Program-made: the position numbers and the translations under genes
The notes under the pieces: model-generated
Told to the model about the DNA's origin: nothing
Databases searched by the model: none
What the model saw: the letters and a program-made list of their open reading frames with translations, nothing else
NCBI GenBank assembly: GCA_947500845.1
Contig: CANMTP010000007.1
Span: forward strand, 124,001-188,000
Direction of reading: 5' to 3'
DNA from: an uncultured Aquimarina sp.
GTDB lineage: Bacteria; Bacteroidota; Bacteroidia; Flavobacteriales; Flavobacteriaceae
DNA: 64,000 bases
Shown: one piece after another, positions 23,627 to 33,100 of the stretch
Position numbering within the stretch: the first letter of the stretch is position 1
Layout of the letters: every line of letters begins with the position of its first letter

Positions 23627-24625
23627 TTAATTTTCGTTCAGCCAAAAAATTGCCTTTTTAATCAATAAAGAATCCTCTTGAACCTTTTCCATTGGAGATA
23701 TGCCATTTGGATATGTTCTAAGGTTACGATCAGCCATATACGAAACAGTTACCCATAGGATAGAACCATCGGACAATTCAAAATCAGAATTAGAAGTAGT
23801 ATAATTGGCTGTTTTTACCCCAAAAGTTTTAACATTCTTTTTTCCTAAAAAGGACATGAGTAAGGCTTCTCCAGAACTTGCAGTTTCCCCACTTATCAAT
23901 ATTGCAGTTTTGTGGTTTACAAAATCAATTGTTGATTGGGCAATTTGTACACTATATGTTATGGAATCATTCTCCTCTAAAAAAGCATCACCGTTTTCGA
24001 TATTCCACGTTCCAACTATATCTTTTGATTTTGTAACAAAATAACCAGCTTTTCCATCACCGATTAATGGACTTAATCCGGCCAGCATTGGCCACATATT
24101 ACCACCTCTATTTTGTGTTAAATCCACAATCCATTTTTTTGCACCCTTATCGCTTAATCGTTTTTGCTCTTGCTGTGCAATTTTTGCAAATAATTTCAAC
24201 TGAACACTATCACCACTTGAAAAAGAGGGTACTTTCAAGTATCCGATATCCGGTTCTATGAACTTTCCAGTAACATATTTATGTTTTGGTATGGTTTTGT
24301 TATCTGACATGTCATCCGATTGATTTTTCCATCTCTGAGCCGCTTCCTTTGACATAAAAAAGTGATGCTTAAAATCAAATTCTTTAAATATCCGATTAAC
24401 TGCATGAGCCTTTAGAGTGTCGTTTTCCAAACTTTTGTATTCACGGTTCAATATAACCTTTAGTGAATCCCATTCTGTTTTTTCTGAATAAATTGAATTT
24501 TCTTTTAATATGGATACAACTTCTTTTAAAAAGTCATTGTTTACAGTAATTTGTTTTTTTGAATTAACGGAATTGCAACCGCAAGCTATTATAAGGATTA
24601 TTAAAAACGGAAATAGTTTTTTCAT
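23627..24625 (-). CDS. S41-family peptidase, lipoprotein
   Basis: From the ATG at 24625 (MKKLFPFLIILIIACGCNSV) this is a 332-residue lipoprotein with lipobox near IACGC. The S41 (C-terminal-processing) peptidase domain shows WIVDLTQNRGGNMWPMLAGL, then ILISGETASSGEALLMSFLG (nucleophile Ser in ASSGEA), then SDGSILWVTVSYMADRN. No PDZ domain is apparent, as in short S41B-like members. It probably acts on periplasmic or surface proteins. An upstream ATG at 24676 would put 17 extra residues before a perfect signal and is less likely. Confidence 0.85.
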   Translation of the reverse strand: MKKLFPFLIILIIACGCNSVNSKKQITVNNDFLKEVVSILKENSIYSEKTEWDSLKVILNREYKSLENDTLKAHAVNRIFKEFDFKHHFFMSKEAAQRWKNQSDDMSDNKTIPKHKYVTGKFIEPDIGYLKVPSFSSGDSVQLKLFAKIAQQEQKRLSDKGAKKWIVDLTQNRGGNMWPMLAGLSPLIGDGKAGYFVTKSKDIVGTWNIENGDAFLEENDSITYSVQIAQSTIDFVNHKTAILISGETASSGEALLMSFLGKKNVKTFGVKTANYTTSNSDFELSDGSILWVTVSYMADRNLRTYPNGISPMEKVQEDSLLIKKAIFWLNEN

Positions 24626-24756
24626 GATGAGTTTTCGTATGATAGGCAACAACGGGATATGTGTGTCGATACACATATTTTCGTTTCATTAGACAAATTT
24701 AAATCATTCTAGTTTCATTTTTCGGAACTCATCATTTTTTTTAGCACTTAAAGTAA

Positions 24757-25008
24757 TTAAAACAACCGCACTCCATTCTTATACTTAGCTAATTCTTTAC
24801 CATTGGTACAATTCTCATAGATAATTGCAGTCCTCCAAGTTCCTTTAAAATGTTGTAAGAGCATCTTTTCGAGTCTACGAATGCCTAATGCCTGATTAGG
24901 TTTGGATTTTTTATGCTTCTTATCCAAGGAGTAAAAGGTTCGGGAGTTGCCGTCATTAAAATAAATAATACATTTACTCAATGCTGTATTGGGGTCTGGA
25001 TGTGTCAT
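24757..25008 (-). CDS. small unrecognised protein of the replication block
   Basis: This 83-residue basic protein (MTHPDPNTALSKCIIYFNDG) contains a strand-rich N-terminus and an ALGIRRLEKMLLQHFKGTWR helix. It follows the large replication-type gene by 3 bp on the same strand and so belongs to that unit. Its size and charge suit a DNA-binding accessory protein. No family is recognised. Confidence 0.6.
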   Translation of the reverse strand: MTHPDPNTALSKCIIYFNDGNSRTFYSLDKKHKKSKPNQALGIRRLEKMLLQHFKGTWRTAIIYENCTNGKELAKYKNGVRLF

Positions 25009-25011
25009 AGA

Positions 25012-26226
25012 TCATGTGTTTACTATTTTTTGTAAACTTTTCTCATAGGCACGAATAAGCATTGGATCGCCATAAGAATCGAGATGTTGCTGTTGTAAAC
25101 GGAACAATTGTAAACGGGTTTTATGCCTGTTTTTACCTTCTCCCTGGTTATAATCTTTCCATTCTTGTTCTGCTTTTTGGATCAGGATGCGATTTCGGAT
25201 TTGTCGCTTGAGTGCCTGTTGTTTTATAAACCATCGGTAGGTTTTTATAAAACTATTTCGTTTGTTTTCCGGATGAAAATATAGATGGGCAGGAGGGATC
25301 CATCTGCAAGGGTTCCGTACCAGCCAACGTTTGACCATATCTACTCGGGCATACAATGTTTCCTGGTAGCTTTTCCATTCATTGGTACTTCCTTTGATCT
25401 TAAATTTTCGGTATACAGAACTCCAGATAAAGTTCAAAATTTCAGTTTCTTCGGGCTTAGAAAAAATAGCGCTTTCAAATAGTTTTGGTTGGGTATACAG
25501 CCAAAAATCCTGAACCAGGTTGAGTAAAAAAGCCGACTCCGACTCCCCGGTACTTGAATTTTTCAAGCGCCTGGTTTGTTTATCTGAGTCGGAAGTTCGG
25601 CTTTCTCTGGTGTTCATGTGTTGTTCATGAGCTGTTCTTGTAACGCAGTTATACTTTTGCTTGTGAGCCTTTGGGCGAACTCCTTGTTTTTCTGAAGTTA
25701 TCAAGATATCAACACTACTATTATTATTGTTTTGTTCTTGTTGTACATGAACTAATGGGTGAAAATTTTTCACTCTTTTGGTAAAAAAAGAGGTGATCTG
25801 TGAAATCTTAGTCTCCTTACACACTGTGGGTGTTGGTAACTTCTTTGGAGTAAAAATCAATGGATTGATCCAAAGTTCAATTCCAGTTTTTCCATGATGC
25901 GTCTCTTTGATGATAAAACCAGCGCTTTTTAATCGTTCCTTATGATTCATAATCGTACGTGTCGTACATCCTTTGCAAGAAGCCAAGCTTGGATTAAAGG
26001 TTTTGAAACCCGGAAATTCATGATGCATAGGGTTTCCAGAAGAGATCAATTTATTTAACTGTTTGGCGTATAATCGCACAATTAGTTCTGCAGTAGCTCT
26101 ATGGTTCGCATTCAACCGATCTTTTAAATTAGTACTTTTTTTGTTATGCGTATCGATAAAGGTTTTGGCAGCTGTAAACAGTTTGCCAAAATCATACTGT
26201 AAACGCGAAGCGGATTTATTTTTCAT
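25012..26226 (-). CDS. mobile-element replication-type HTH protein
   Basis: This 404-residue basic protein has an N-terminal winged-helix region in which CKGCTTRTIMNHKERLKSAG is a helix-turn-helix of the kind found in plasmid and phage replication initiators, followed by IIKETHHGKTGIELWINPLI as the wing. A long basic, helical C-terminal half (RNRILIQKAEQEWKDYNQGE) follows. The layout resembles Bacteroidota mobile-element proteins placed next to excisionase-like genes. A role in replication initiation or element regulation is inference. It overlaps the upstream small gene by 11 bp. Confidence 0.6.
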   Translation of the reverse strand: MKNKSASRLQYDFGKLFTAAKTFIDTHNKKSTNLKDRLNANHRATAELIVRLYAKQLNKLISSGNPMHHEFPGFKTFNPSLASCKGCTTRTIMNHKERLKSAGFIIKETHHGKTGIELWINPLIFTPKKLPTPTVCKETKISQITSFFTKRVKNFHPLVHVQQEQNNNNSSVDILITSEKQGVRPKAHKQKYNCVTRTAHEQHMNTRESRTSDSDKQTRRLKNSSTGESESAFLLNLVQDFWLYTQPKLFESAIFSKPEETEILNFIWSSVYRKFKIKGSTNEWKSYQETLYARVDMVKRWLVRNPCRWIPPAHLYFHPENKRNSFIKTYRWFIKQQALKRQIRNRILIQKAEQEWKDYNQGEGKNRHKTRLQLFRLQQQHLDSYGDPMLIRAYEKSLQKIVNT

Positions 26227-26422
26227 GGTGTGTTTTGGCTAACGATTGTAGTATGTATAAAGAGCTAAGTATTGAATCATAACAGAAATTAGTATGATCG
26301 ATTTGTTCTGTAAACATGTCTTTGTTTTGTTCTCCAAATTGTTTACTCAAAAGCTTCAGAAATTTTATTTGTCGATTACGTTGTTCTTTTAGGAATACAT
26401 ATTGTTCTTCTAGGGTTAGCAT
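26216..26422 (-). CDS. small helical protein
   Basis: This 68-residue helical protein (MLTLEEQYVFLKEQRNRQIK) is coupled to the replication-type gene by an 11-bp overlap and starts 12 bp after the excisionase-like gene. It may be a coiled-coil accessory protein. No family is recognised. Confidence 0.55.
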   Translation of the reverse strand: MLTLEEQYVFLKEQRNRQIKFLKLLSKQFGEQNKDMFTEQIDHTNFCYDSILSSLYILQSLAKTHHEK

Positions 26423-26433
26423 ATGATCGCGAT

Positions 26434-26733
26434 TTAAGAGTTGTAGGTTACAATATTTCTGTCTAGATATTCCAGGATACTTTTTTTGGAATATCGGATC
26501 ACTTTACCCGCTTTGGAATACACAATCTCATCAAAATCACGTAACTCTTGTAATTTTGTCTTACTTCGAATCCCTAATAATTGTTGTGCTTCTTCACGGG
26601 TGAGCCAGTCTTTAGCCGGATCTTCATGTGCCAAAGCTTCATTTCTAATATCCCTGATGGCTTTTTTTACAGTGATGATTACTTCTTTTTTAATCTGTTC
26701 GTAGGCCTCAGATCCTAATACAATTACTTCCAT
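26434..26733 (-). CDS. excisionase-like HTH protein
   Basis: This 99-residue protein has a long N-terminal helix (YEQIKKEVIITVKKAIRDIR) and a C-terminal winged HTH: WLTREEAQQLLGIRSKTKLQ, then EIVYSKAGKVIRYSKKSILE. That is the pattern of the MerR/excisionase-like HTH proteins of Bacteroidota conjugative and integrative elements. It would bind DNA near a recombination or replication site. It is the second gene of a short leftward operon starting at 26882. Confidence 0.75.
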   Translation of the reverse strand: MEVIVLGSEAYEQIKKEVIITVKKAIRDIRNEALAHEDPAKDWLTREEAQQLLGIRSKTKLQELRDFDEIVYSKAGKVIRYSKKSILEYLDRNIVTYNS

Positions 26734-26738
26734 ATCTT

Positions 26739-26882
26739 TTATTGATTTACTATACTTTCTAATTGTTTCAGGAAATCATCTCTGGAGATCAAAGTTGTAT
26801 AACTACCCAAAATAATCCAATCTCCAAATGGCAGGTTTTTTTGATGAGTTGTATACCATTTTACGCCTTGATCCGCAGTCAT
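26739..26882 (-). CDS. very small protein upstream of the excisionase-like gene
   Basis: From the ATG at 26882 (MTADQGVKWYTTHQKNLPFG), which has a good AGGA-type ribosome-binding site just upstream, this is a 47-residue protein. An upstream ATG at 26930 would add 16 residues. It is alpha/beta and ends SRDDFLKQLESIVNQ. The stop is 5 bp before the next gene. No family is recognised. Confidence 0.5.
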   Translation of the reverse strand: MTADQGVKWYTTHQKNLPFGDWIILGSYTTLISRDDFLKQLESIVNQ

Positions 26883-27085
26883 ATTTCCTTTTTGTTTCTT
26901 TGTGGGTACAAATAGAAACATTAGGATCATATCAAAACAGTGGTAAAGGGGTTATAAACCCCTTGACTTGTTTTTATATGTCTGTAATTCAGTATTTTAA
27001 AATCGAAATAAATTCGAGATTTGGAAGGGATAGTGGTATATTGTGGTTTGTAGCAGAAGTAAAATCATTAATACATCAAACCCTA

Positions 27086-27247
27086 ATGCAACCCCTTATT
27101 TTAAAAAAATCTATAGAAGATCTCGATCTTCCAGAAGAAGTCAAAAAATTTATGAGAAAGCACCAACTTTTATCTTTGGGTAGTCTTTTGGAAATCAAAA
27201 AAACGGAACTGCTACAAATGGAAGGTTTCTCCTATCATTTGATCTAA
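27086..27247 (+). CDS. small helix-hairpin-helix protein resembling the RNA polymerase alpha CTD
   Basis: From the ATG at 27086 this is a 53-residue protein. SIEDLDLPEEVKKFMRKHQL, then LSLGSLLEIKKTELLQMEGF, matches the alpha-CTD helical plan in which a SIEDL start, a nearby hydrophobic helix and a two-helix hairpin follow one another. A longer start at 26828 would overlap a real minus-strand gene and adds a non-matching region. The end overlaps the convergent gene at 27212 by 36 bp. It may modulate transcription, but this is inference. Confidence 0.5.
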   Translation: MQPLILKKSIEDLDLPEEVKKFMRKHQLLSLGSLLEIKKTELLQMEGFSYHLI

Positions 27248-28516
27248 CTGCAACAACATTTTTGTGAGCATTTTTTTTACCGATCTTTTTGAACCCTCAC
27301 TTACCGAATAGTAATTATTGCTCAAGCTCTCTGGAGAAATCAAAGTTGTTTTTTGTGTTCTGAAGGTAGCTGAAAGAAATGAAAACAATTCTTTTTTGGA
27401 TCCATCTACTAATTGAGAATCATATAGTAATTTTGTAAATAAGGAGACCTCTGGCACAGAAATCTTTAGCATTTTTTTAATCGAAGCTTTTCCTGTTTGA
27501 GAGGTAGCGTAAGAGTGTACTTCTTCAAACTCCAGTTTATGGTTATAAAAAAGAAGTTCTTCTTCGAGCCAAAGAATCAACTGTTCTTTGAGTGCTGGCA
27601 ATTCTGGTTTATGGCTATAGATCGCAGTGACTGTAGTGGTTTTTACTTCCTTCAAGTACTTCTGAAAAATCTGTACTTTTTCCTGACTACCAGAGGCAGA
27701 TTTTACTTTGTCTTTTATGATGGCTGTAAGAAAGAAAAAGATCTCAAACGTATTATAATTTAGACTGATCAGGACCGAATATACTTTTTCTTTGGATGGT
27801 AACTGTTCATTTTTTAATAAATGACTCAAGACCTTTATAAAGATTTGATAATACTCCCTTGTTTGATAGGTAAGTCTGGTAAACTCATTTTGCTCTATCT
27901 GTACCAAAGGCTTACAAATGGCCTTTTTTACAATGTCTGAAAGATCAAGGGTGTTGATTTTCTGTTGTAATTTGATAACAGTATCCTTATGTTGACTAAT
28001 AAACCATAGATGTTGTTGATATGGAATTTCTATGGATCGATCCATATACTTCATAAAAGTCTGTTCCAAATAGATCAATATGGCATCTAAGGTTTTATAT
28101 ATGATTTTAAAGATATCCGTATCCGATTTTTCTTTTGAGATTTGAAAGATCGGAGAACTGTATTTCTTGGGCAGATAATTTTCTTCTATAATTTTCATAT
28201 AATTTAAAAGAAATATCTGATAGTTTTGAATAACCCCCTCAATACTATTGTTCGAATCGATATATAAAAACATCTTTTGATGTAAATCTCTTTTAATTTG
28301 TTTTAAAACATCGATCAGGATATACTCATAGTAGCTGTATTTAAGCTTTTGTTTATTACACTCTTGTGTTTTTAAACTTTTAAGATCATCATTAATATAC
28401 CCTCCATTTGAACTTTTGTTCTTTACATAGTCAAGATACTCTAATTTGGTTTTCTGGTTGGTCAATGGATGTAAATCTTCATGGAAGATTCGGTAGAACA
28501 CGTTCATCGGTTCCAT
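27212..28516 (-). CDS. RteC-like mobile-element protein
   Basis: From the ATG at 28516 this is a 434-residue helical protein; another in-frame ATG is at 28507. The C-terminal part (ISVPEVSLFTKLLYDSQLVD, FLSATFRTQKTTLISPESLS, SVKKMLTKMLLQLDQM) resembles the conserved C-terminus of RteC-type proteins of Bacteroidota conjugative transposons. RteC proteins regulate excision and transfer in such elements. It probably regulates this mobile element; the assignment is by pattern only and moderately sure. Confidence 0.55.
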   Translation of the reverse strand: MEPMNVFYRIFHEDLHPLTNQKTKLEYLDYVKNKSSNGGYINDDLKSLKTQECNKQKLKYSYYEYILIDVLKQIKRDLHQKMFLYIDSNNSIEGVIQNYQIFLLNYMKIIEENYLPKKYSSPIFQISKEKSDTDIFKIIYKTLDAILIYLEQTFMKYMDRSIEIPYQQHLWFISQHKDTVIKLQQKINTLDLSDIVKKAICKPLVQIEQNEFTRLTYQTREYYQIFIKVLSHLLKNEQLPSKEKVYSVLISLNYNTFEIFFFLTAIIKDKVKSASGSQEKVQIFQKYLKEVKTTTVTAIYSHKPELPALKEQLILWLEEELLFYNHKLEFEEVHSYATSQTGKASIKKMLKISVPEVSLFTKLLYDSQLVDGSKKELFSFLSATFRTQKTTLISPESLSNNYYSVSEGSKRSVKKMLTKMLLQLDQMIGETFHL

Positions 28517-28597
28517 AGACAATAAATTTTAATTTGTTTTCCCTTGTTTTGAAGTAGTTATCTTGTCATATTTTGTTTTTGGTATTTGTTGTTGGAT

Positions 28598-28636
28598 TAA
28601 AAACAGTTACAAACTAGATGTTTATAACTGTTTTCT
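28598..28636 (-). terminator. probable rho-independent terminator
   Basis: The perfect 10-bp inverted repeat AAAACAGTTA (28600-28609) and TAACTGTTTT (28625-28634) forms a hairpin. Read leftward it is followed by a T-rich stretch, so it would end transcription coming from the lipoprotein genes at 28711-29648. Confidence 0.5.
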
Positions 28637-28710
28637 TTTTAATACTTACTATTTTAATTTACAATAATCTTTATAGAATTATTTTTGTTAAATCATATCT
28701 AATCATTCTA

Positions 28711-29151
28711 CTAATCTTCAATTATAAGATCGCTTAGGTCAACCCCTGTTCTTTCTAGGTATAAAGTTTCTTTTGCATAACTTCTTATTTTGAGCTTGTT
28801 GTCTTCAAAAAGAATTATTTCATAATAAGGATGATCAAACTTATAAATGTGTTTTTTATCTATTTTCGATTTAAACTTATGCCCCTTTCCATTCTTATAT
28901 TCAATATGATAATCCTTAGAAAAAGTAAAGTATCGTTTTTGATAACGAAAATCTTCTTCTTTATGTTTTTCTGAATCAATATACGAAGAGTCCGTTACAA
29001 TTAATTTGTCGATTGTAATATCATCACCAGTACTTGAGCGTTCTGTCTTTACAATCTCCCAATTCCCTATTATTCCAACAGCTTTCTTTTCTTGAGCACA
29101 AGAATAGAAGCAGAATAACATTATAAAATATATTATGCTTTTAGTTTTCAA
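28711..29151 (-). CDS. lipocalin-like lipoprotein, paralogue 1
   Basis: This 146-residue lipoprotein has a signal MKTKSIIYFIMLFCFYSCAQ with lipobox FYSC and mature start CAQEKKAVGIIGNWEIVKT. The IGNWEIVK segment and later beta strands suit the lipocalin-like family of small Bacteroidota lipoproteins. The start is a TTG at 29151; the first ATG (29121) would destroy the signal peptide. It is paralogous to the next gene upstream (29184-29648), which begins CAQEKGTINVIGTWEMLEM. Position beside an RHS locus suggests surface immunity, but that is inference. Confidence 0.65.
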   Translation of the reverse strand: MKTKSIIYFIMLFCFYSCAQEKKAVGIIGNWEIVKTERSSTGDDITIDKLIVTDSSYIDSEKHKEEDFRYQKRYFTFSKDYHIEYKNGKGHKFKSKIDKKHIYKFDHPYYEIILFEDNKLKIRSYAKETLYLERTGVDLSDLIIED

Positions 29152-29183
29152 ACCAAATCTTTTTTTACTCAGAAAATTTAAAT

Positions 29184-29648
29184 TTAATCCGTGATAATTT
29201 TCAATCCGCCTAAATTAACATTTACTCTTTTCATTATCAGTGTTTTGTCGTTGTGAATTTCTTTGATTGTTAAGGTGTCATTTTTTATGGAAACAATCTT
29301 ATAAAATGGTTTGCCGAATCTATAAATGTAATTTTTATCTATTTTAGATTTAAATTTACCCCCAATTCCTAAACGAAATTCAAGCATCTTATCTTTGTCA
29401 AAAATGTAATACCATTTCGTAAGTCGAGGATCTTCTTTTTGAATTTTTTGAATAACTTTATTTATACTATCTGTTACTGAGGGATCTTCTCCATTTATTA
29501 CTAATTCACCTATATCTATTTCGGTTTCCTGTGTGCTAACCATTTCTAACATTTCCCATGTTCCTATAACATTAATTGTTCCTTTTTCTTGAGCACAAGA
29601 ACTTAATGTGAATAGTATTAGTAAATAGAATAATTTGTGGTTTTTCAT
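29184..29648 (-). CDS. lipocalin-like lipoprotein, paralogue 2
   Basis: This 154-residue lipoprotein (MKNHKLFYLLILFTLSSCAQ) has lipobox LSSC. The mature part (INVIGTWEMLEMVSTQETEI, KFKSKIDKNYIYRFG) follows its neighbour at 28711 closely, including a KFKSKIDKKHIYKF-type block, so the two arose by duplication. They are 33 bp apart in one leftward unit. The lipocalin-like call rests on the GTWE start and strand pattern. Localisation to the inner or outer membrane cannot be told. Confidence 0.7.
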   Translation of the reverse strand: MKNHKLFYLLILFTLSSCAQEKGTINVIGTWEMLEMVSTQETEIDIGELVINGEDPSVTDSINKVIQKIQKEDPRLTKWYYIFDKDKMLEFRLGIGGKFKSKIDKNYIYRFGKPFYKIVSIKNDTLTIKEIHNDKTLIMKRVNVNLGGLKIITD

Positions 29649-29716
29649 AAATTCAAGTCGTGAGGGTAGTCAGAATTAGGATTCTGACTACCTATTATCT
29701 TATAAATTATAGAATA

Positions 29717-30190
29717 TTACCATCTGTTATTAAAGAATCTACCTTCCTTAATTGCTTTTCTTTTTTTCAAAAATCCAATTATAAAAAAAATCATTGTAAA
29801 AATAGGAACGAAAAAAATGCTTTCGAGGTAGCCTAAAAAAAACAAAATTAAATCAAGAACAAAACCAAAAAAAGTCACTCTTTGAAAATCAGTATTACTA
29901 ATAAAATTTCCTTTAAACATTAAATACTTACTTGGTTCGTATAAATATTTATTGAACAATTTTAAACTTGCCAATTTATTTATTGGTAACTCTATATTTT
30001 CAATAACCTCAAAATATTCTGAAACTAATTCCAAATAATCTCTCGAGTCTCTTTTATTCTTAATTCTTAAAAGGCCATCGGTAATATTTAGTACTGAATT
30101 ATAATGAATTTGTTTTTTTAACTTATCATCTACCTTTTTAAAGTGATTTATAAACTGGTTTTTCTTATTTGTTATATTAGTATTTTCCAT
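29717..30190 (-). CDS. membrane protein directly after the RHS gene, possible immunity protein
   Basis: From the ATG at 30190 this is a 157-residue protein (MENTNITNKKNQFINHFKKV) with an N-terminal helical soluble domain and one or two C-terminal membrane segments (FVLDLILFFLGYLESIFFVP, FTMIFFIIGFLKKRK). The ATG lies one base beyond the stop of the RHS gene, the position where an immunity gene is normally found behind an RHS toxin tip. Membrane location could match a membrane-active toxin. No immunity family is recognised, so this is inference. Confidence 0.6.
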   Translation of the reverse strand: MENTNITNKKNQFINHFKKVDDKLKKQIHYNSVLNITDGLLRIKNKRDSRDYLELVSEYFEVIENIELPINKLASLKLFNKYLYEPSKYLMFKGNFISNTDFQRVTFFGFVLDLILFFLGYLESIFFVPIFTMIFFIIGFLKKRKAIKEGRFFNNRW

Positions 30191-30191
30191 A

Positions 30192-33100
30192 TTATCTAGC
30201 AAATGGCGTGTCTAGGTAAGGAGACTTAAATTGTCCATATAAAATGTTTAATGCTGGACCTATTATGTCTGTGTTTATTTTAATAGGATTTCTTAAGAAA
30301 CTATGAACTCCTTTGTTATACATAAATCTCATTATAGGTCTAGGTGTATATCTAACGTAAGTTGGCCCAATGGCTCTTCCCGCAGATAAAACAGCTCCAG
30401 ATGCAATATAGCTTAATTTTTGAGTTGCATAAATATTGGCATAAGTATAATAATAAGTACCATAAGCTTGAAAAGAAGCATATCCATTAGAAATAGTACT
30501 CCCTAAGCTTCCATAACCTGCATAACTTCCTATGATAGACCCTCCTGCTACACCAGCTATTGTGCCTCCAATTGCTACCGAAGTGAAATGCATCACGTCA
30601 TACCCTAGATCACCAGGATTCCAGCTTTCCCATCCTGCATCAAAGTTCTCTGCAAAACCAGCGAAATGCTTATTCCATTTGTCACGGTATGCTCCTGCAA
30701 GACCATAGTCTATTGTGGAATTTCCTGTCCATGCAAATTCAGAAGGAAAATTGTTCTTATTTACACCTTTTATAACAACAGGGTCTAATTTAAAGGGACT
30801 AGCCTCTGTTCCTAAACCACCGGTACCTTCGGTTAAATCAGCCAGTACTTGGCCATATTCCTGAGATTTCGCATCAAAATACTGCTTATACTTATTTGGC
30901 GGATCACTACTTCTACCACTATCAAACGCAGATGCATCATAATAGGTAGTAGTCGCTGCAATATTGCCCAAACTCTCCCCATACGCTCCTGTAGGCTGGG
31001 GCTCCATCCCATCGGGATCAGTAAAGAACACCGGGTTATCAAAGGCATAGTTATAGGGTGAGTGGCGTGTCATCTCCTCGGCTAATGGATCGATATTCAT
31101 CCATCTCCCCAGGGCAGGATCATAGTTTCTGGCCGAAAAATCCAACCAGGCCAATCCTAGCTCTTCATTTTCTTCTTTACCATTAAATCCATAGGTATGA
31201 TTTCTACCTCGCAATATGGTATTATACCCGCGATGCGTGAGACCAAATGGATAATAGTTCTTCTCTTGTACGATCTCATCTTGAGTAATGCTTCCATCCC
31301 TGTTTTTATCAGAGTAGGACAATCTTACATTGTCTAAGTGATCTTTAAATTGATAGACATATTTATATCCATCAGCTTCTTTCTCTACAATCCCTTCGGG
31401 GTGATTAAAAAACTCTAATTGCCCTTGCTTATAGACATAGTTACCGGCATAGTCTGTTGTTAAAGAACTTCCCTCAGTCACTATTTTTTGTATTCTAGCT
31501 CCTGTGGCATCGTAAATATATCGAATATTTCCATTATGATCGGTATTGTCGATCACAACATCAACAGGCAGGTTTAAATGATTGTAAGTAATCCCGGTGA
31601 TCCCTTTGTTGGGATCCACAATCATATTGCCATTGTCGTCATAATCATAATCTGGATGGGTAGTTGTACTGCGTTTTCCAAACCCATAGGATGCCGTTGC
31701 CCCGTCTGCTACACTTTGGAGCATGTTTCCGCCGTTAAAGTAGTTATAGGTCAAGTCATCGATGGTACCAAATAAGGTAGCCGCTTCGTTGGTTGCACCT
31801 TTACGCTGCAAGGCCAAAATATTACCTTGCTTATCATAGATTACACTACTCAAATCATACTTACCATCACTACTGATCCCTTTGATGATTCTGTTTAAGG
31901 CATCGTATTGGTACCCGTAGGCTCGTTTGGTATTATCATTGGCAGTTTTCCAGGTGGTTTCGCTAATATTACCATTGTATAAGGCACGTGCTCCCAGGTT
32001 TTCGGTGGTAGTATTATAATGGATACCATAAGCAAACAGGTCATCACCCAAAGCACTCACATCATTGATCGCTTTAAGCCATCCACGTACGTTATAGGTG
32101 TAGTCTATGGTTTGTAGCCCCTCGACTCCGCTCGGGGTGACAGCCCCACCAACTTTCTTACCTGTTAATTGTCCTATAGCATCATAGGTATTGCTGGCGA
32201 TTAACTCTTCTTCCTGATCATTGATCTTTTGGATTTGATCTATAAGTCTACCCATATGATCATAAGTATAGGTATCTATCGTTACGATCACAGCATTGCT
32301 GTCTTTGGTATGTCGTGTGGTGGTTTCTTCTGGTCTTCCTACAAAATCCAATGTACTCTCCACAATATCGATCGTATTAAGATAATCATTGTTACTGGCC
32401 ACATAAATCGGTCTTCCTTTCTGATCATAATAGGTGACTGTGGTGATCCATTTGTCGGTATCCAATACTTTTATCTTGGATCCTGTAGGTAAGGACTGGG
32501 TACGGTTACTTGTCGGTACCCCATACACCGTTACTGGATTTGATAAGCCTGCATCATCAAAGTCATAAGTATCGTAGTAATTGATAGTAAGTACTTCTGC
32601 TGTTGTTACTTTTGGATAGCCTCCATCATCATAGTACATTGTAACTCCGCCGATGGTTGTTGGATCTTGCGCGTTTACCCACAAATCTTGGGCATAGTTG
32701 TCGACTTCGGTTTGTAGTGCTTCTCTGCTTCGGGTATCATTGATTTTTCCGGTATAGGCTTCTCTACCCAGCGCATCGTATTTGGTGAATAACCAGACTC
32801 CTTGCGCTTGCAAATTGGCATCCTGGCTTAAAATAGGTTGATCCAATAGGTTATAGACCATATATTCCCATCCTTTACCGGGGATTTTCTTGGCGATAGG
32901 GCGGTTTCGGTAATCGTATTTATATTGATAACACAGTTCGGCAAGCTCACTGTTCGATATACCGTCGCTGGTATCGACCTTGGGCGGAATAACATAGGTG
33001 CGATTACCAAATCCATCATATACATAATAGGTGTCATGAGCGATGTTCTCATTAAAAGTTCGCTTTAAAACGACTTGCCCACGTTTATCGGTATACTCTT

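Noticed and set aside
26828..27085. Longer N-terminal extension of the alpha-CTD-like frame
   Set aside because: It overlaps the minus-strand gene at 26739-26882 and has no matching domain; the internal ATG at 27086 fits the conserved part.
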